41,976 nucleotides of DNA, from NCBI RefSeq assembly GCF_004349235.1, contig NZ_SMKY01000048.1:1-41976 (forward strand), read 5' to 3'. The notes beneath the pieces are model-generated. The model was not told the origin of the DNA. It made no database searches and saw nothing but the letters and a program-made list of their open reading frames with translations. The stretch is from Actinomadura darangshiensis. Lineage in GTDB: Bacteria; Actinomycetota; Actinomycetes; Streptosporangiales; Streptosporangiaceae. Both the position numbers and the translations under genes were made by a program. The number at the start of each line of letters is the position of its first letter. The first letter of the stretch is position 1. Below are positions 14,927 to 22,244 of the stretch, piece after piece.

Positions 14927-15856
14927 GTGTCAACGGAGACTCTGAACAGCGCCGCGGATCTGCGCGCCTTCCTGCACGGTCTGCCGGGTGTGGATCAGGT
15001 GGGGGCCGAGGAGCGGGCGGCAAGGCTGGCATCGCGGTCGATCAAGACGACGGCGAAGGCGGCGGCGATCGATCTGGCGATCTCGATGGTGGATCTGACC
15101 ACCCTGGAGGGTGCGGACACGGCGGGGAAGGTGCGGGCGCTGTGCGCCAAGGCCGCCCGCCCCGATCCGTCGGATGCGTCGGTGCCGAAGGTGGCGGCGG
15201 TGTGCGTGTACTCCGACATGGTCGAGGTCGCCGTCACCTCCCTGGCCGGGACGGGGATCGGGGTCGCGTCGGTGGCGACCGCGTTCCCGTCCGGGCGCGC
15301 GCCGCTGGAGGCCAAGCTCGCCGACACCCGCGCGGCGGTCGCGGCGGGGGCGGCGGAGATCGACATGGTGATCGATCGGGGCGCGTTCCTGGCGGGCGAT
15401 TACGGCAAGGTGTTCGAGGAGATCGTGGCGGTCAAGGACGCCTGCGGATCCGCGCACCTGAAGGTGATCCTCGAGACCGGTGAGCTGGCCACGCTGGATC
15501 ATGTGCGGCGCGCATCGTGGTTGGCGATGCGGGCCGGCGCCGACTTCATCAAGACGTCCACCGGCAAGATCTCCCCGGCCGCGACGCTGCCGGTGACGCT
15601 GGTGATGCTGGAGGCCGTCCGCGACTACCGGACCGCGACGGGACGCCAGGTGGGGGTGAAACCGGCGGGCGGGATCCGGACCACGAAGGATGCGATCAAG
15701 TATCTGGTGCTGGTGAACGAGACCGCCGGGCCGGACTGGCTGACCCCCGACTGGTTCCGCCTCGGCGCCTCCAGCGTTCTGAACGATCTGCTGATGCAGC
15801 GTCGCAAGCTGGCCACCGGTGTGTATTCCGGTCCCGACTACTTCACCCTGGACTGA
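14927..15856 (+). CDS. deoC: Deoxyribose-phosphate aldolase
   Basis: DeoC cleaves 2-deoxyribose 5-phosphate to acetaldehyde and glyceraldehyde 3-phosphate, through a Schiff base. The 309-residue protein shows the Schiff-base lysine in DFIKTSTGK (about K209), the conserved Asp in EIDMVID (about D146) and the second active-site lysine in VKPAGGIR (about K245). The N-terminus is longer than in E. coli DeoC (about 260), as usual in the actinobacterial form. The GTG start is preceded closely by GGGAG; the spacing is short, so the exact start is open. An aldehyde dehydrogenase follows 6 bp later, a logical partner to oxidise the acetaldehyde. Confidence 0.95.
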   Translation: MSTETLNSAADLRAFLHGLPGVDQVGAEERAARLASRSIKTTAKAAAIDLAISMVDLTTLEGADTAGKVRALCAKAARPDPSDASVPKVAAVCVYSDMVEVAVTSLAGTGIGVASVATAFPSGRAPLEAKLADTRAAVAAGAAEIDMVIDRGAFLAGDYGKVFEEIVAVKDACGSAHLKVILETGELATLDHVRRASWLAMRAGADFIKTSTGKISPAATLPVTLVMLEAVRDYRTATGRQVGVKPAGGIRTTKDAIKYLVLVNETAGPDWLTPDWFRLGASSVLNDLLMQRRKLATGVYSGPDYFTLD

Positions 15857-15862
15857 GGGATC

Positions 15863-17296
15863 ATGACGGTTTTCGAGTACGCGCCGGCGCCGGAGTCGCG
15901 GGCGGTGGTGGACATCCGCGGCTCCTACGGCCTGTTCATCGACGGCGAGTTCACCGATGGCCACGGTGAGCCGTTCAAGTCCATCAACCCCGCTGATGAG
16001 TCGGTGCTGGCCGACATCGCCTGCGCCGACGAGGCCGACGTGGACCGGGCCGTGCGGGCCGCCCGCGCCGCCTACGACAAGGTGTGGGGCCCTATGCCGG
16101 GCCGCGAGCGGGCCAAGTACCTGTACCGGATCGCGCGGATCATCCAGGAACGCTCCCGCGAGCTGGCCGTCCTGGAGTCGATCGACAACGGTAAGCCGAT
16201 CCGTGAGTCGCGGGATGTGGACGTTCCCCTGGTCGCGGCGTGGTTCTTCTACTACGCCGGGTGGGCCGACAAACTCGCCCATGCCGGGTTCGGGTCCGAC
16301 CCGCGTCCGGTGGGGGTGGCGGGGCAGGTGATCCCGTGGAACTTCCCGCTGCTGATGCTGGCCTGGAAGATCGCGCCCGCGCTGGCGTGCGGCAACACCG
16401 TGGTGTTGAAGCCCGCCGAGACCACGCCGCTGACCGCGCTGCTGTTCGCCGACATCTGCCGCCAGGCCGAGCTGCCGCCCGGGGTGGTCAACATCATCAC
16501 CGGCGCCGGCGACACCGGCCGCACCCTGGTCGCGCACGAGGGGATCGACAAGGTCGCCTTCACCGGCTCCACCGAGGTCGGGCGCCAGATCGCCCGGACC
16601 TTGGCCGGCACGAACAAGAGACTCACCCTGGAACTCGGCGGCAAGGCCGCCAACATCGTCTACGAAGACGCCGCCCTGGATCAGGCGGTCGAGGGCATCG
16701 TCAACGGGATCTTCTTCAACCAGGGGCACGTGTGCTGCGCGGGGTCGCGGCTGCTGGTGCAGGAATCGGTTGCCGACGACGTCCTGGAGCGGCTCAAGAC
16801 CAGGATGGCGACGCTGCGGGTCGGTGACCCCCTGGACAAGAACACCGACATCGGCGCGATCAACTCCGCCGAACAACTCACCAAGATCAAGGAGTTGTCG
16901 GAGGCGGGTGAGGCCGAGGGCGCCGGGCGCTGGTCGCCGCCGTGCGACCTGCCGTCCCAAGGGTTCTGGTTCGCGCCCACGATTTTCACCGGGGTCGCGC
17001 AGTCGCACCGGATCGCCCGCGAGGAGATCTTCGGGCCGGTCCTGTCCGTCCTGACGTTCCGCACTCCCGACGAAGCGATCACGAAGGCCAACAACAGCCC
17101 GTACGGGTTGTCGGCGGGGGTCTGGACCGAGAAGGGCTCGCAGATCCTGTGGACCGCGCAGCGGCTGCGGGCCGGGGTGGTGTGGGCCAACACCTTCAAC
17201 AAGTTCGATCCGGCCTCCCCGTTCGGCGGCTACAAGGAATCAGGGTTCGGCCGCGAGGGCGGACGCCACGGACTGGAGGCCTACCTCAATGTCTGA
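15863..17296 (+). CDS. NAD(P)-dependent aldehyde dehydrogenase, catalytic half of an ALDH16-like pair
   Basis: This 477-residue enzyme has the full ALDH set: the oxyanion Asn in PWNF (N160), KPAETTPL, the NAD-binding GSTEVG, the catalytic Glu in LELGGK (E257) and the nucleophilic Cys in GHVCCAGSR (C291). It would oxidise an aldehyde to the acid, most likely the acetaldehyde released by DeoC, whose gene ends 6 bp upstream. GAGGGATC before the ATG is the ribosome binding site. Its stop codon overlaps the start of a second, non-catalytic ALDH-like gene by 8 bp. Together the two proteins correspond in order and approximate size to bacterial ALDH16, which carries a pseudo-ALDH domain at its C-terminus. 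Confidence 0.93.
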   Translation: MTVFEYAPAPESRAVVDIRGSYGLFIDGEFTDGHGEPFKSINPADESVLADIACADEADVDRAVRAARAAYDKVWGPMPGRERAKYLYRIARIIQERSRELAVLESIDNGKPIRESRDVDVPLVAAWFFYYAGWADKLAHAGFGSDPRPVGVAGQVIPWNFPLLMLAWKIAPALACGNTVVLKPAETTPLTALLFADICRQAELPPGVVNIITGAGDTGRTLVAHEGIDKVAFTGSTEVGRQIARTLAGTNKRLTLELGGKAANIVYEDAALDQAVEGIVNGIFFNQGHVCCAGSRLLVQESVADDVLERLKTRMATLRVGDPLDKNTDIGAINSAEQLTKIKELSEAGEAEGAGRWSPPCDLPSQGFWFAPTIFTGVAQSHRIAREEIFGPVLSVLTFRTPDEAITKANNSPYGLSAGVWTEKGSQILWTAQRLRAGVVWANTFNKFDPASPFGGYKESGFGREGGRHGLEAYLNV

Positions 17297-18143
17297 ACGG
17301 CTGGCTGTGCGCAAGACCTACAAGCTGTTCATCGGCGGCGCGTTCCCCCGATCCGAGTCCGGCAGATCGTACGTGGTCACCGACGCCAAGGGGCGCTTCA
17401 TCGCCAACGCATCCCAAGCCTCCCGCAAGGACGCCCGGGACGCGGTCGTCGCCGCCCGCAAGGCCTTCGCCGGCTGGTCCGGGCGCACCGCCTACAACCG
17501 CGGCCAGATCCTCTACCGCGTCGCCGAGATGCTGGAAGGCCGCCGCGACCAGTTCACCACCGAACTCCGCCAGACCGGGCTGACCAAACCGCAGGCCAAC
17601 GCCGAGGTGGACGCCGCCATCGACCGGTGGGTCTGGTACGCCGGCTGGGCCGACAAGATCAGCGCTGTCGCCGGCGCCGCCAACCCGGTGTCGGGGCCGT
17701 TCTTCAACTTCTCCACCCCCGAGCCGACCGGCGTCGTCGCCGTCATCGCCCCCGACTCGCCCCTCCTCGGCCTGGTCTCCGTCGTGGCACCGGCGATCGT
17801 ATCCGGCAACACCACCGTGGTCGTCGCATCCGAACCCGCGCCCCTGCCGGCCATCACCCTCGCCGAGGTACTGGCCACCTCCGACCTGCCCGCCGGCGTC
17901 ATCAACGTCCTCACCGGCCACCGCGCGGAGATCACCCCATGGCTGGCCTCCCACATGGACGTCAACGCCATCGACCTCACCGGCGCCCCCACCGGCCACG
18001 TCCACGACCTGGAGGAGAAGGCCGCGGAGAACCTGAAACGCGTCCTGCGCCCCCAGGACGCCGACTGGACCGCAGAGCCCGGAACCGCACGGATGACCGC
18101 GTTCCTGGAGACCAAGACCGTCTGGCATCCCGTGGGCGTGTGA
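17289..18143 (+). CDS. Truncated, non-catalytic aldehyde dehydrogenase-like protein (ALDH16 C-terminal-domain-like)
   Basis: This 284-residue protein resembles the N-terminal, coenzyme-domain half of an ALDH (KLFIGGAFPRSESGRSYVV near 12-30; PTGVVAVIAPDSPLLGLVSVVAPAIVSGNTTVVVASEPAPL near 144-184; AGVINVLTG). The catalytic half is absent: there is no LELGGK glutamate, and the protein contains no Cys at all. It ends in FLETKTVWHPVGV, a coherent C-terminus rather than a ragged break, so I do not regard it as a pseudogene. The ALDH16 family has just such an inactive second ALDH domain fused after the active one; here it is a separate gene overlapping by 8 bp. A role in subunit assembly is inferred. 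Confidence 0.8.
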   Translation: MSERLAVRKTYKLFIGGAFPRSESGRSYVVTDAKGRFIANASQASRKDARDAVVAARKAFAGWSGRTAYNRGQILYRVAEMLEGRRDQFTTELRQTGLTKPQANAEVDAAIDRWVWYAGWADKISAVAGAANPVSGPFFNFSTPEPTGVVAVIAPDSPLLGLVSVVAPAIVSGNTTVVVASEPAPLPAITLAEVLATSDLPAGVINVLTGHRAEITPWLASHMDVNAIDLTGAPTGHVHDLEEKAAENLKRVLRPQDADWTAEPGTARMTAFLETKTVWHPVGV

Positions 18144-18188
18144 TCCAATATGACTCGGCGTGTGTAGAGAGTCACGAAGCGTGGAATA

Positions 18189-18224
18189 GATCTCCCCGTA
18201 TCTGATCATCACTGGGGGGAGATC
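18189..18224 (+). promoter_or_regulatory. Hairpin that could mask the ribosome binding site of the H1-like gene
   Basis: GATCTCCCC (18189-18197) is exactly complementary to GGGGAGATC (18216-18224), with an 18-nt loop. The right arm contains the GGGGGAG ribosome binding site of the gene starting with GTG at 18226. If the transcript starts upstream of 18189, the folded form would hide the binding site. The transcription start is not known. Confidence 0.5.
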
Positions 18225-18225
18225 A

Positions 18226-19128
18226 GTGCCTACCAAGACCGCATCGCGTACGACATCGAGCCGAGGGCCGGCCGGTCGTGCGAAGAGCACATCAGCGACC
18301 AAGTCCAGTACGGCCAAGAAGCCGGCGGCGAAGCGGACCTCGGCGGCGAAGTCGCCGACGCGGTCCACGACGTCCCGGTCGGCCGGGAGCAAGAGCGGCA
18401 CGGCGAAGAAGGCGACGTCCAGCCGGACGAGCGCGTCGTCGTCGGCCGCCGCGACCCGGGTCACCAAGGCCGCGAGCCAGGCCAAGACCGCCGCGACGCA
18501 GATGAAGTCGGTGGCGACCAAGGCGTCCTCGTCGGCGAAGGCCATGACGGCGATGACCAAGGCGATGACCAGCGCGACCAAGGCCATGTCCGACGCCGCC
18601 AAGGCGATGGACGCGGCGGCGAAGGTCATCACCACGACGGCCAAGTCCGCGAACGGCAGGCGCAGCACGACGGCGAAGAAGTCGCCGTCGTCGAGCAAGA
18701 GCAGCGCCGGCAAGAGCACGGCGCGCAAGTCGGCGTCGGCGGCATCCGGCCGTTCGCGGTCGACCACGTCAGCGCGGACGTCGCCGAAGTCGTCCACGAC
18801 CCGGAAGACGTCCACGTCCAAGACGGCGAGCACGGCGAAGAAGTCGACCGCGCCCAAGTCGAGGACGACGGCGGCGCGCAAGTCGGCGTCCGGCCGGGCG
18901 ACGGCGAGCACGAGGTCCGGCACGGCGAAGGGGTCGGCCAGATCGAGGACCGCCGCCAAGTCCGGGACGGCGGCCCGCAAGACGCCCGCCCGGCGTGCGA
19001 TGGCGGCGGGGACGGTGCCGCCCACGTCGCCCGTCGTCGAGCCGAAGACCACCGGTTCGATGCAGCACTCGACGGGGACCGACGGCGGGTTCCTCAGCGG
19101 GCTCACCAACTCGCGCCGCGAGCGCTGA
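18226..19128 (+). CDS. Histone H1-like Lys/Ala/Ser/Thr-rich DNA-binding protein
   Basis: This 300-residue, strongly basic protein is built almost entirely of Ala, Lys, Ser, Thr and Arg in short AAKK/TAKK/SRSK-type units, like eukaryotic H1 tails and the lysine-rich nucleoid proteins of actinomycetes. The middle (about residues 83-152) is different: it has regular heptads of the type KAMxxAT (KAMTAMT, KAMTSAT, KAMSDAA, KAMDAAA), which predict an amphipathic helix able to pair. The C-terminal 35 residues are less basic. The GTG start has a GGGGGGAG ribosome binding site. A nucleoid-compacting role is inferred from composition. Six bp later the DUF2630 gene begins. Confidence 0.75.
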   Translation: MPTKTASRTTSSRGPAGRAKSTSATKSSTAKKPAAKRTSAAKSPTRSTTSRSAGSKSGTAKKATSSRTSASSSAAATRVTKAASQAKTAATQMKSVATKASSSAKAMTAMTKAMTSATKAMSDAAKAMDAAAKVITTTAKSANGRRSTTAKKSPSSSKSSAGKSTARKSASAASGRSRSTTSARTSPKSSTTRKTSTSKTASTAKKSTAPKSRTTAARKSASGRATASTRSGTAKGSARSRTAAKSGTAARKTPARRAMAAGTVPPTSPVVEPKTTGSMQHSTGTDGGFLSGLTNSRRER

Positions 19129-19134
19129 CGGCCG

Positions 19135-19380
19135 ATGGACGAGAAGGACATCCTGGCCCGCATCAGCGAGTACGTGGGCGAGGAGCAGCGGCTGCGCGAC
19201 CGGCACCAGCGGCGGGAGCTCGGCCGGGAGGAGGAGCACCGGCGGCTGGAGCGGCTGGAGGTCGCGCTGGACCAGTGCTGGGACCTGCTGCGCCGCCGCC
19301 GGGCACGGCAGGAGGCGGGGGAGGTCCCGGACGACGCCGGCGTCCGCCCGCCGGACGAGGTCGAAGGCTACCTGCAGTGA
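19135..19380 (+). CDS. DUF2630 family protein
   Basis: This 81-residue protein matches the actinobacterial DUF2630 pattern: MDEKDILARISEYVGEEQRLR at the start, then a charged helical middle with LEVALDQCWDLLRRRRARQE and the typical ending VRPPDEVEGYLQ. It is predicted to be a single long charged helical hairpin in the cytoplasm, and its function is unknown. It is 6 bp downstream of the H1-like gene and overlaps the next gene by 4 bp (GTGA), so the three are probably co-transcribed. Confidence 0.9.
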   Translation: MDEKDILARISEYVGEEQRLRDRHQRRELGREEEHRRLERLEVALDQCWDLLRRRRARQEAGEVPDDAGVRPPDEVEGYLQ

Positions 19381-20264
19381 CCCGCGGACCGCTGCGCTTC
19401 GGCCTCTCGCTGGACCCGGACGTGTCCGCCCCGCTGATCCGCGCCGCGCAGGAGGCGGACCGGTTCGGGCTCGACCTGCTCGGCGTCCGCGACCGGCCGT
19501 TCCGGCGCGACACCGCCGACGCGCTCACGCTGCTGGCGGCCGTGCTGGCCGGCACGTCCCGGATCCGGGCGCTGCCGGTGGTGGCGTGCCTGCCGCTGCG
19601 CCCGCCCGCCGCGCTCGCGAAGGCGATCGCGACGATGGACCGGCTCAGCGGCGGCCGCGTCGAACTCGGTCTCGGGGCCGGGATGTCGCCGGACGGCATC
19701 GAGGCGTACGGCGGTCCGCGGCTCGGCGCCGCGGCGGCGCGCCGGGCCCTAGAGGAGGCCGTGCAGATCATCCGGCTGCACTGGAGCGACCAGAACGGGC
19801 TGCGGTTCCAGGGCGAGCACTACCGGTTCGCGGCGGCGCAGGCCGGTCCGGTGCCCGTGCACCAGATCGGCATCTGGCTCGGCGTCACCGGGCCGCGCGG
19901 CCTCGACCTCGCCGGACGGGTCGCCGACGGGTGGATCGCGCCGTCGTCCCTCGTCCCGCCGAAGCGGCTCGCGGACGGCCAGCGCCGCCTCGACGACGCC
20001 GCGCTGCGCGCCGGCCGCGATCCCGGCGAGATCCGCCGCGTCTACGTCCTCGAAGGGTCGCTGGACGCGAGCGACTCGCGGGGCTTCCTGCACGGCCCGC
20101 CCCGCCAGTGGATCTACGAGCTGACCGAGCTGGCCATCGGCCACGGCGTCGACTCGTTCCTGTTCGCCGGCGACCCGGAGCAGCTGCCCGTCTTCGCCCT
20201 GGAGGTGGTCCCCGCCGTCCGCGAACAGGTGACCCGCGAACGAGCAGGAGCACTCCAGGCCTGA
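19377..20264 (+). CDS. LLM-class flavin-dependent oxidoreductase
   Basis: This 295-residue protein is a luciferase-like, probably F420- or FMN-dependent oxidoreductase. Diagnostic segments are RFGLSLDPDV, a DRPFRRDTADALTLLAAVLAGTSRIRALPVV strand-helix region, DRLSGGRVELGLGAGM and IGIWLGVTGPRGLDLAGRVADGWIAP. The substrate is unknown. I chose the GTG at 19377 because it overlaps the DUF2630 stop codon (GTGA) and starts the conserved part of the protein; the open frame extends upstream to 19275 but that extension is Pro/Gly/Arg-rich and unlikely to be translated. Confidence 0.88.
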   Translation: MTRGPLRFGLSLDPDVSAPLIRAAQEADRFGLDLLGVRDRPFRRDTADALTLLAAVLAGTSRIRALPVVACLPLRPPAALAKAIATMDRLSGGRVELGLGAGMSPDGIEAYGGPRLGAAAARRALEEAVQIIRLHWSDQNGLRFQGEHYRFAAAQAGPVPVHQIGIWLGVTGPRGLDLAGRVADGWIAPSSLVPPKRLADGQRRLDDAALRAGRDPGEIRRVYVLEGSLDASDSRGFLHGPPRQWIYELTELAIGHGVDSFLFAGDPEQLPVFALEVVPAVREQVTRERAGALQA

Positions 20265-20413
20265 ACCTCAGCCGGGGTCACGGGTAGGCGCGTGGAGCGA
20301 GCGGAGCGCGCATGCCCGTCGAGCCGGTCGACCGGAGCGACACGACACCGACCCGCACGGTCACAACAAACCCGCACGGTGGCGTGAGGATCGACCGGCT
20401 CGTAACGGGGGTT

Positions 20414-20433
20414 CCAGGGGGTCGCCCCCCTGG
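20414..20433. terminator. GC-rich hairpin between LLM oxidoreductase and argS
   Basis: CCAGGGGG (20414-20421) pairs with CCCCCTGG (20426-20433) across a 4-nt loop. It lies 14 bp past the argS stop and probably ends transcription of argS, and perhaps of the convergent oxidoreductase. The rest of 20265-20446 contains GAGCG-type direct repeats near 20290-20307 but no gene I can support. Confidence 0.6.
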
Positions 20434-20446
20434 GCCAACGCAGCCC

Positions 20447-22192
20447 CTACATGCGTTCCGGGGTGGGGACGCCGAGGAGCCCCAGGGCGGTGACGAGCGT
20501 GCGCAGCGTGGCCGCGCACAGGGCCAGGCGGGACGCCTTGGTCGCCTCGTCCGGGGCTTTCAGCACCGGGCAGTTCTCGTGGAACGTCGTGTAGGCGTCG
20601 GCGACCGAGTAGATGTAACTCGCCAGCCGGTGCGGCTCGGCGGTGTCGCCGGCCTGCTTCAGGACGGCGCCGAACCCGAGCAGCTCCAGCGCCAGCGCCC
20701 GCTCGGCCGGGTGGCCGAGGACGATCGGGCCGGTCGCGTCCTCGGGGGCGAGGCCGCCCTTGCGGAAGATCGACCGGATCCGGGCCACCGCGTACTGCAG
20801 GTATGGGCCGGTCTTGCCGTGGAACGAGATCATCCGATCGAAGTCGAAGGTGTACTCGCTGTCGAGCGCCACCGAGAGGTCGGCGTACTTCACCGCACCG
20901 ATGCCCACGTCCTGGACGATCGCGGCGCGGGTCGCGTCGTCGAACGAGGCGTCGTGCTGGACCTCGTCGAACGCGGCGCCGGCCCGTTCGACGGCCTCGT
21001 CCAGGAGCTCGGCGAGCTTGACGGTGCCGCCGGCGCGGGTCCGCAGGATCTTGCCGTCGGTGCCGAGGACGTTGCCGATCTTCGCGTGGTCGGCCTTCAC
21101 CTCGTCGTTCAGCCAGCCCGCCGTCCGCGCGACCGCGAACACCATCTCGAAGTGCAGCGACTGCGGCGCGCCCACCACGTAGATCATCCGGTCGACGTGC
21201 TCGGTGTCGACCCGGTACCGGATCGTGGCGAGGTCGGTGGTGGAGTAGTTGTACCCGCCGTCGCTCTTGCGGATGATCACCGGGAGCGGCTCGCCCTCGC
21301 GGCCCTTGAAGCCGGGGGGGAACGCGCACAGCGCCCCGTCGCTGATCACCGCGATGCCCTTGTCCTCCAGCTCCTGGGCGGTCGGGGCGAGCAGGTCGTT
21401 GTAGAAGCTCTCGCCCTTGATGTCGTCGTCGGTGAGGGTGACGCCGAGCCGGCCGTAGACGGCGTTGAAGTACCGCTTGGACACGTCCACGAGGACGTTC
21501 CAGAGCCGCAGCGTCTCGGCGTCGCCCGCCTGGAGCGCCACGACCCGCTTGCGGGACCGGTCGGCGAACTCTTCGTCGCCGTCGAACTTGCCCCGCGCCG
21601 CCTGGTAGAACGCGGTCAGGTCGCTGACGGACGAGTCGTCGCGCGCGGCCGCCTCCTCGCCGAGGTCGAGGAGGTGCTCGATCAGCATGCCGAACGGGGT
21701 GCCCCAGTCGCCGACGTGGTTGTCGCGGACGACGTCGTGCCCGAGGAACGCCAGGATCCGCGCGATCGCGTCGCCGACGATCGTGGTCCGCAGGTGCCCG
21801 ACGTGCATCTCCTTCGCCACGTTCGGCGAGGAGTACTCGACGACGACCTTCTGCGGCTCGTCCGCGGCGGGGACGGCGAGCCGCGCGTCCTCCAGGGCCC
21901 GCTGCGCCTCGCCGGCGATCCACGTGTCGCTGAGCGTCAGGTTGATGAAGCCCGGCCCGCTGACCTGCACGTCCGACACGACACCGGCGGTGTCGAGGTT
22001 CGCGACGATCTCGTCGGCCACGTCTCGCGGCTTGCGGCCCAGCTTCTTGGCCAGCGGCAGCGCCACGTTGGCCTGAAGGTCGGCGAACTGCGACGGCCGG
22101 ATGACCGGGTCGGCGTCCGCGTACGACGGTCCGAAGGCGGCGCTCAGCGCGGCCCGGACCCGGGCGGCGAGTACGAGTTGCGGATCGGGCAT
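20447..22192 (-). CDS. argS: Arginyl-tRNA synthetase
   Basis: This 581-residue class I synthetase charges tRNA-Arg. It has the N-terminal Add1-type domain (about residues 1-90), then VVVEYSSPNVAKEMHVGHLRTTIVGDAIAR, in which HVGH is the class I HIGH motif. The Rossmann core contains GDWGTPFGMLIEHL and YVVGAPQSLHFEMVF, and the C-terminal DALR anticodon-binding domain includes GKTGPYLQYAVARIRSI. The KMSKS-like loop is in the divergent form seen in ArgRS (GKILRTRAGGTVKL). Length and motif order are normal. The gene follows plsX with a gap of 52 bp in the same direction. Confidence 0.97.
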   Translation of the reverse strand: MPDPQLVLAARVRAALSAAFGPSYADADPVIRPSQFADLQANVALPLAKKLGRKPRDVADEIVANLDTAGVVSDVQVSGPGFINLTLSDTWIAGEAQRALEDARLAVPAADEPQKVVVEYSSPNVAKEMHVGHLRTTIVGDAIARILAFLGHDVVRDNHVGDWGTPFGMLIEHLLDLGEEAAARDDSSVSDLTAFYQAARGKFDGDEEFADRSRKRVVALQAGDAETLRLWNVLVDVSKRYFNAVYGRLGVTLTDDDIKGESFYNDLLAPTAQELEDKGIAVISDGALCAFPPGFKGREGEPLPVIIRKSDGGYNYSTTDLATIRYRVDTEHVDRMIYVVGAPQSLHFEMVFAVARTAGWLNDEVKADHAKIGNVLGTDGKILRTRAGGTVKLAELLDEAVERAGAAFDEVQHDASFDDATRAAIVQDVGIGAVKYADLSVALDSEYTFDFDRMISFHGKTGPYLQYAVARIRSIFRKGGLAPEDATGPIVLGHPAERALALELLGFGAVLKQAGDTAEPHRLASYIYSVADAYTTFHENCPVLKAPDEATKASRLALCAATLRTLVTALGLLGVPTPERM

Positions 22193-22244
22193 GTCCCAAG
22201 GTTATCGGCGCCGCCCCGGCGCCCGGACACGGTTTTCCGCCCGG

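Noticed and set aside
14930..17008. 692-codon minus-strand open frame opposite deoC and the ALDH
   Set aside because: Shadow frame with His/Arg/Gly-rich composition and no family pattern.
17289..18143. Second ALDH as a frameshifted pseudogene of a full-length ALDH
   Set aside because: There is no continuation of ALDH catalytic sequence in any frame downstream, and the C-terminus is orderly; an ALDH16-type inactive domain explains it better.
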